From: Plasmopara viticola
Taxonomy: Eukaryota; Oomycota; Peronosporomycetes; Peronosporales; Peronosporaceae
Direction: 5' to 3'
DNA: 39,244 nt
Assembly: GCA_001695595.3 (NCBI GenBank)
Contig: MBPM02000275.1
Location: forward strand, 1 to 39,244
The notes beneath the pieces were generated by a model that made no database searches, was not told where the DNA came from, and worked only from the letters and a program-made list of their open reading frames with translations. Below are positions 34,644 through 39,244 of this stretch, in pieces. Made by a program: the position numbers and the translations under genes. Each line of letters opens with the position of its first letter. Position 1 is the stretch's first letter.

Positions 34644-36446
34644 TGGCCGCACAACGTCTCAGCGCTCCAACAGAATGATTAAACACTTCGTTGGGGCTCT
34701 ATTGCATCTGTGCATGTCTAGAGCGAAAGAAAGGACGTATCTTTGGTCGCATAAACGTCTTAGCGCTCCAACAGAATGATTATACACTTCGTTGGGGCTC
34801 AATTCCATCTGTGCATGCCTAGAGCGATAAAAGGACGTATCTTTGGCCGCACAACGTCTTAATGCTCCAGTAGAATGATTATACACTTTGTTCAGGCTGG
34901 ACTGCATGTATCCATTTCTAGCGCGATAGAAAGGACGTATCTGTGGCCGCACAACGTCTCAGCGCTCCAACAGAATGATTAAACACTTCGTTGGGGCTCC
35001 ATTGCATCCGTGCATGTCTATAGCGATAGAAAGGACGTATCTTTGGCCACACAACGTCTTAAAGCTCCAGCAGAATGATTATACACTTTGTTCAGGCTGG
35101 ATTGCATGTATGCATTTCTAGCGCGATAGAAAGGACGTATCTGTGGCCGCACAACGTCTTACCGCTCCAACAGAATGATTATAACTTCGTTGGCGCTTTA
35201 TTTCATCTGTTGCAGCCTAGAGCGATAAAAGGACGTATCTTTGGCCACACAACGTCTTAAAGCTCCAGCAGAATGATTATACACTTTGTTCAGGCTGGAT
35301 TGCATGTATGCATTTCTAGCGCGATAGAAAGGATGTATCTGTAGCCGCACAACGTCTCAGCGCTCCAACAGAATAATTAAACACTTCGTTGGGGCTCTAT
35401 TGCATCCGTGCATGTCTATAGCGATAAAAAGGACGTATCTGTGGCTGCACAACGTCTCAGCGCTCCAACAGAATGGATATACACCTCGTTGGGGCTCCAT
35501 TGGCATCTGTGCATGCCTAGAGGAATAAAAAAGACGTATATGGCCGCACAACGTCTCAGCGCTCCGACGGAATGATTATACACTTCGTTGGGGCTCAATT
35601 CCATCTGTGCATGCCTAGAGCGATAAAAAGGACGTATCTTTGGCCGCACAACGTCGTAGCGCTCCAATTGAATAATTAAACACTTCGTTTGGGGCTCTAT
35701 TGCATCTGTGCATGTCTAGAGCGATAAAAAGGACGTATCTTCGGCCGCACAACGTCTTAAATGCTCCAGTAGAAATGATCATACACTTTGTTCAGGCTGG
35801 ATTGCATGTTATGCATTTTCTAGCGCGATAGAAAGGACGTATCTGTGGCCGCACAACGTCGTAGCGCTCCAACAGAATGATTATACACTTCGTTGGGGCT
35901 CAATTTCATCTGTGAATGTCTAGAGCGATAAAAAGGACGTATCTTTGGCCGCACAACGTCTTAATGCTCCAGTAGAATGATTATACACTTTGTTCAGGCT
36001 GGATTGCATGTATGCATGTCTAACGCGATAGAAAGGACGTATCTGGGGCCGCACAACGTCTCAGCGCTCCAACAGAATGATTATACACTTCGTTGGGGCT
36101 CAATTTCATCTGTGCATGTCTGGAGCGATAAAAAGGACGTATCTTTGGCCGCACAACGTCTTAATGCTTCCAGTAGAATGATTATACACTTTGTTTCAGG
36201 CTGGATTGCATGTATGCATTTCTAGCGCGATAGAAAGGACGTATCTTTGGCCGCACAACGTCTTACCGCTCCAACAGAATGATTATATACTTCGTTGGCG
36301 CTTTATTTCATCTGTGCAAGCCTAGAGCGATAAAAAGGACGTATCTTTGGCCACACAACGTCTTAAAGCTCCAGCAGAATGATTATACACTTTGTTCAGG
36401 CTGGATTGCATGTATGCATTTCTAGCGCGATAAAAAGGACGTATCT
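34644..36446. repeat. About 1.8-kb (18-monomer) higher-order unit, copy 1
   Basis: Pairs with 36,447-37,790 at offsets of 1,796-1,804 bp. Markers are GAGCGAAAGAAAGG with TTTGGTCGCATAACG, GGACTGCATGTATCC, CTTAAAGCTCCAGCAG, GATGTATCTG with AATAATTAAACAC, AATGGATATACACC or AATGAATATACACC, and CTCCAATTG. Many one-base insertions and deletions make the boundaries approximate. The preceding 34,260-34,643 is ordinary satellite with the same kinds of indel. Confidence 0.78.
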
Positions 36447-37790
36447 GTGGCCGAACAACGTCTCAGCGCTCCAACAGAATGATTAAACACTTCGTTGGGG
36501 CCCTATTGCATCTGTGCATGTCTAGAGCGAAAGAAAGGACGTATCTTTGGTCGCATAACGTCTTAGCGCTCCAACGGAATGATTATACACTTCGTTGGGG
36601 CTCAATTCCATCTGTGCATGCCTAGAGCGATAAAAAGGACGTATCTTTGGCCGCACAACGTCTTAATGCTCCAGTAGAATGATTATACACTTTGTTCAGG
36701 CTGGACTGCATGTGTCCATTTCTAGCGCGATAAAAAGGACGTATCTGTGGCCGCACAACGTCTCAGCGCTCCAACAGAATGATTAAACACTTCGTTGGGG
36801 CTCCATTGCATCCGTGCATCTCTAGCAATAGAAAGGACGTATTTAGCCACACAACGTCTTAAAGCTCCAGCAGAATGATTATACACTGTTCAGGCTGGAT
36901 TGCTGTATGCATTTCTAGCGCGAAAGCAAGGACGTATCTGTGGCCGCAAAACGTCTCAGCGCTCCAACAGAATGATTATACACTTCGTTGGGGCTCAATA
37001 CCATCTGTGCATGTCTAGAGCGATAAAAAGGACGAAGTTTTGGCCGCACAACGTCTTAATGCTCCAGTAGAATGATTATACACTTTGTTCAGGCTGGATT
37101 GCATGTATGCATTTCTAGCGCGATAGAAAGGATGTATCTGTGGCCGCACAACGTCTTAGCGCTCCAACAGAATAATTAAACACTTCGTTGGGGCTCCATT
37201 GCATCCGTGCATGTCTATAGCGATAAAAAGGACGTATCTGTGGCTGCACAACGTCTTAATGCTCCAAAGGAATGAATATACACCTCGTTAGGGCTCCATT
37301 GCATCTGTGCATGCCTAGAGGAATAGAAAAGACGTATATGTGGCCGCACAACATCTCCGCGCTCCGAAGGATGATTATACACTTCGTTGGGCTCAATTCA
37401 TCTGTGCATTGCCCTAGAGCGTAAAAAGGACGTATCTTTGGCCGCACAACGTCGTAGCGCTCCAATTGAATGATTAAACACTTCGTTGGGGCTCTATTGC
37501 ATCTGTGCATATCTAGAGCGATAAAAAGGACGTATCTTTGGCCGCACAACGTATTAATGCTCCAGCAGAATGATCATACACTTTGTTCAGGCTGGATTGC
37601 ATGTATGCATTTCTAGCGCAATAGAAAGGACGTATCTGTGGCCGCACAACGTCTCAGCGCTCCAACAGAATGATTATACACTTCGTTGGGGCTCAATTCC
37701 ATCTGTGCATGTCTAGAGCGATAAAAAGGACGTATCTTTGGCCGCACAACGTCTTAATGCTCCAGTAGAATGATTATTTATACTTTGTTC
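36447..37790. repeat. About 1.8-kb higher-order unit, copy 2 (mosaic)
   Basis: Follows copy 1 in marker order except near 36,960-37,060. There it carries the CTCAATACCATC monomer (as at 24.4 and 29.99 kb) instead of the CTTACCGCTCC monomer found at 35,158 in copy 1. Several short losses occur near 36,821-36,910 (CATCTCTAGCAATAG, GACGTATTTAGCC, ACACTGTTCAGG, TTGCTGTATGC). Confidence 0.75.
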
Positions 37791-38247
37791 AGGCTAGATT
37801 GCATGTATGCATTTCTAGCGCGATAGAAAGGACGTATCTTTGGCCGCACAACGTCTTACCGCTTCAACAGAATGATTATATACTTCGTTGGCGCTTTATT
37901 TCATCTGTGCATGCCTTAGAGCGATAAAAAAGACGTATCTGTTGGCCGCACAACGTCTTAGCGATCCAACCAGAATGATTAATACACTTCATTGGGGCTC
38001 TAATTGCAACCTGGTGCATGCCTAGAGCGATAAAAGGACGTATTTTTGCCACACAACGTCTTAGCGCTCCAACAGAATGATTATACACTTCGTTGGGGCT
38101 CTATTTCATCTGTGCATGTATAGAGCGATAGAAAGGACGTATCTGTGGCCGCACAACGTCTTAATGCTCACCAGAATGATTATACACTTTGTTCAGGGGC
38201 TGGATTGCATTGTATGCATTTCTAGCGCGATAAAAGGACGTATCTTT
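37740..38247. repeat. 5-monomer tandem repeat, copy 1
   Basis: Pairs with the block starting at 38,248. Both contain GATTATT before a B monomer with GTTAGATTGC or CTAGATTGC, then CTTACCGC, TATATACTTCG, TTGGCGCTTTATTTC, CTATTGCACC-type and CTATTTCATC monomers. This copy is 508 bp for five monomers because of about eight inserted bases, for example GTTGGCCGC, AACCAGAATG, TTAATACAC, CTAATTGCAACCTGGTGC and CAGGGGCTGG. Confidence 0.78.
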
Positions 38248-38745
38248 GGCCACACAACGTCTTAATGCTCCAGTAGAATGATTATTACACTTTGTTCAGG
38301 GTTAGATTGCATGTATGCATTTCTAGCGCGATAGAAAGGACGTATCTTTGCCGCACAACGTCTTACCGCTCCAACAGAATGATTATATACTTCGTTGGCG
38401 CTTTATTTCATCTGTCATGCCTAGAGCGATAAAAAGACGTATCTGTGGCCGCACAACGTCTTAGCGATCCAACAGAATGATTATACACTTCGTTGGGGCT
38501 CTATGCACCTGTGCATGCCTAGAGCAATAAAAAGGACGTATTTTTGCCACACAACGTCTTAGCGCTCCAACAGAATGATTATACACTTCGTTGGGGCTCT
38601 ATTTCATCTGTGCATGTTACAGAGCGATAAAAAGGACGTATCTGTGGCCGCACAACGTCTTAATGCTCCAGCAGAATGATTATACACTTTGTTCAGGCTG
38701 GATTGCATGTATGCATTTCTAGCGCGATAGAAAGGACGTATCTGT
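38248..38745. repeat. 5-monomer tandem repeat, copy 2
   Basis: Second copy of 37,740-38,247. It has deletions where copy 1 has insertions (CATCTGTCATGCC near 38,410, GATAAAAAGACG near 38,430), so the indels are private to each copy and arose, or were introduced, after the duplication. Confidence 0.77.
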
Positions 38746-39244
38746 GGCCGCACAACGTCTTAATGCTCCAGCAGAATGATTATACACTTTGTTCAGGCTG
38801 GATTGCATTGTATGCATTTCTAGCGCGATAGAAAGACGTATCTGTGGTCGCACAACGTCTCAGCGCTCCACAGAATGATTTTAAACACTTCGTTGGGGCT
38901 CTATTGCATCTGTGCATGTTCTAGAGCGAAAGAAAGGACGTATCTTTGGTCGCATAACGTCTTAGCGCTCCAACAGAATGATGATACACTTCGTTTGGGC
39001 TCAATTCCATCTGTGCATGCCAAGAGCGACAAAAAGGACGTATCTTTGGCCGCACAACGTCTTAATGCTCCAGTAGAATAATGATACACTTTGTTTAGGC
39101 TGGACTGCATGTATCCATTTCTAGCGCGATAGAAAGGACGTATCTGTGGCCGCACAACGTCTCAACACTTCAACAGAATGATTAAACACTTCGTTGGGGC
39201 TCCATTGCATCCGTGCATGTCTTATAGCGATAGAAAGGACGTAT
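38746..39244. repeat. Trailing satellite monomers, right edge truncated
   Basis: Five monomers continue to the last base. B monomers are adjacent at 38,688 and 38,788. The stretch at 38,865-39,244 repeats the start of the 1.8-kb unit (GAGCGAAAGAAAGG, TCGCATAACG, GGACTGCATGTATCC, CATCCGTGC), so a third, out-of-register copy probably begins here. One-base insertions persist (ATTGTATGC, TGATTTTAAAC, GTTCTAGAG, GTCTTATAGCG). Confidence 0.8.

Larger units (their letters stand above)
1..39244. repeat. 100-bp tandem satellite array, about 392 monomers
   Basis: The same 100-bp unit recurs from the first base to the last, always in one orientation. Phased to start at GGCCGCACAACGTC (monomer positions 1-14), it continues with TCAGCGCTCC (15-24), AACAGAATGATTATACAC (25-42), TTCGTTGGGGCTC (43-55), ATCTGTGCATG (about 62-72), CTAGAGCGATA (about 74-84) and AAAAGGACGTAT. 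Base 1 and base 39244 both fall inside monomers, so the array runs past both ends. Copies differ by substitutions and occasional 1-3 bp indels, and many variants are shared by monomers kilobases apart, which shows higher-order structure. No flanking unique DNA is visible. This organisation is known from eukaryotic heterochromatic satellites; a centromeric location is inference only. I do not recognise the family and cannot name the host. Confidence 0.98.

Noticed and set aside
1..39244. CRISPR array
   Set aside because: Repeats are contiguous 100-bp units with no unique spacers between short identical repeats.
1..39244. rRNA spacer, tRNA cluster or 5S array
   Set aside because: No rRNA core sequence, no tRNA A/B box pair with foldable cloverleaf and no Pol III terminator run was seen in the monomer.
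1..39244. Transposon or retroelement insertion
   Set aside because: The 100-bp period is never interrupted, and no terminal repeats, target-site duplications or reverse transcriptase/transposase segments are visible. The diverged island at 32.45-32.95 kb keeps the period.
1..39244. Telomeric or minisatellite repeat
   Set aside because: No short G-rich telomere-like unit is present, and the unit is too long and complex for a minisatellite core.
1..39244. Bacterial or phage origin
   Set aside because: A bacterial or phage window of this size would be dense with genes. Here there is none, and the tandem organisation is typical of eukaryotic heterochromatin. An assembly artefact made of a looped repeat is also unlikely, because copies differ by many ordered variants.
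1..39244. Inverted satellite blocks
   Set aside because: I looked for reverse-complement monomers (GACGTTGTGCGGCC, CCCCAACGAAG) on the plus strand and found none, so orientation is uniform.

Overview
The whole window is one uninterrupted tandem satellite DNA array. A monomer of almost exactly 100 bp (about 48% G+C in the monomer I counted) is repeated head to tail about 392 times, always in the same orientation. The array begins and ends inside a monomer, so neither edge of the satellite is present. I see no protein-coding gene, tRNA, rRNA, transposon, CRISPR array or unique-sequence segment on either strand. Tens of kilobases of mutated tandem monomers organised into higher-order repeats point to a eukaryotic chromosome, most plausibly pericentromeric, centromeric or other constitutive heterochromatin. 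Nothing in the sequence identifies the species, and I do not recognise the monomer as a named family.

Monomers fall into two main subfamilies. Type A has CTTCGTTGGGGCTC followed by ATCTGTGCATG. Type B has CTTTGTTCAGGCTGG followed by GCATGTATGCAT and CTAGCGCG, and is nearly always linked to an upstream CTTAATGCTCCAGCAG. Type A splits further into ordered subtypes. In the first 9 kb, B monomers recur at spacings of 2, 3 or 5 monomers in a repeating 3-2-2-(3)-5 pattern.

Layout: (1) 1 to about 8.6 kb is a higher-order-repeat domain built from 20-, 15- and 42-monomer duplications. (2) 8.6-11.7 kb is irregular, with a 4-monomer duplication and several diverged monomers. (3) 11.7-22.7 kb is dominated by a 4,692-bp (47-monomer) direct duplication plus a 21-monomer copy and a block re-used about 6.9 kb away. 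(4) 22.8-32.4 kb has a 10-monomer duplication nested in a 2,097-bp (21-monomer) unit, then mosaics at offsets of 1,200, 2,799 and about 3,700 bp. (5) 32.4-33.0 kb is an island of strongly diverged monomers. (6) 33.0-39.2 kb holds a 300-bp trimer repeat, an approximately 1.8-kb repeat and a 5-monomer repeat, with a marked rise in private single-base indels from about 34.5 kb onward.

Nothing here works as a gene set. The biology on show is array evolution: unequal exchange, segmental duplication, hybrid monomers and local homogenisation. Short open reading frames of up to about 130 codons exist on both strands. They are by-products of the repeat: because 100 is not a multiple of 3, each frame is re-read shifted in the next monomer until it meets a conserved stop.
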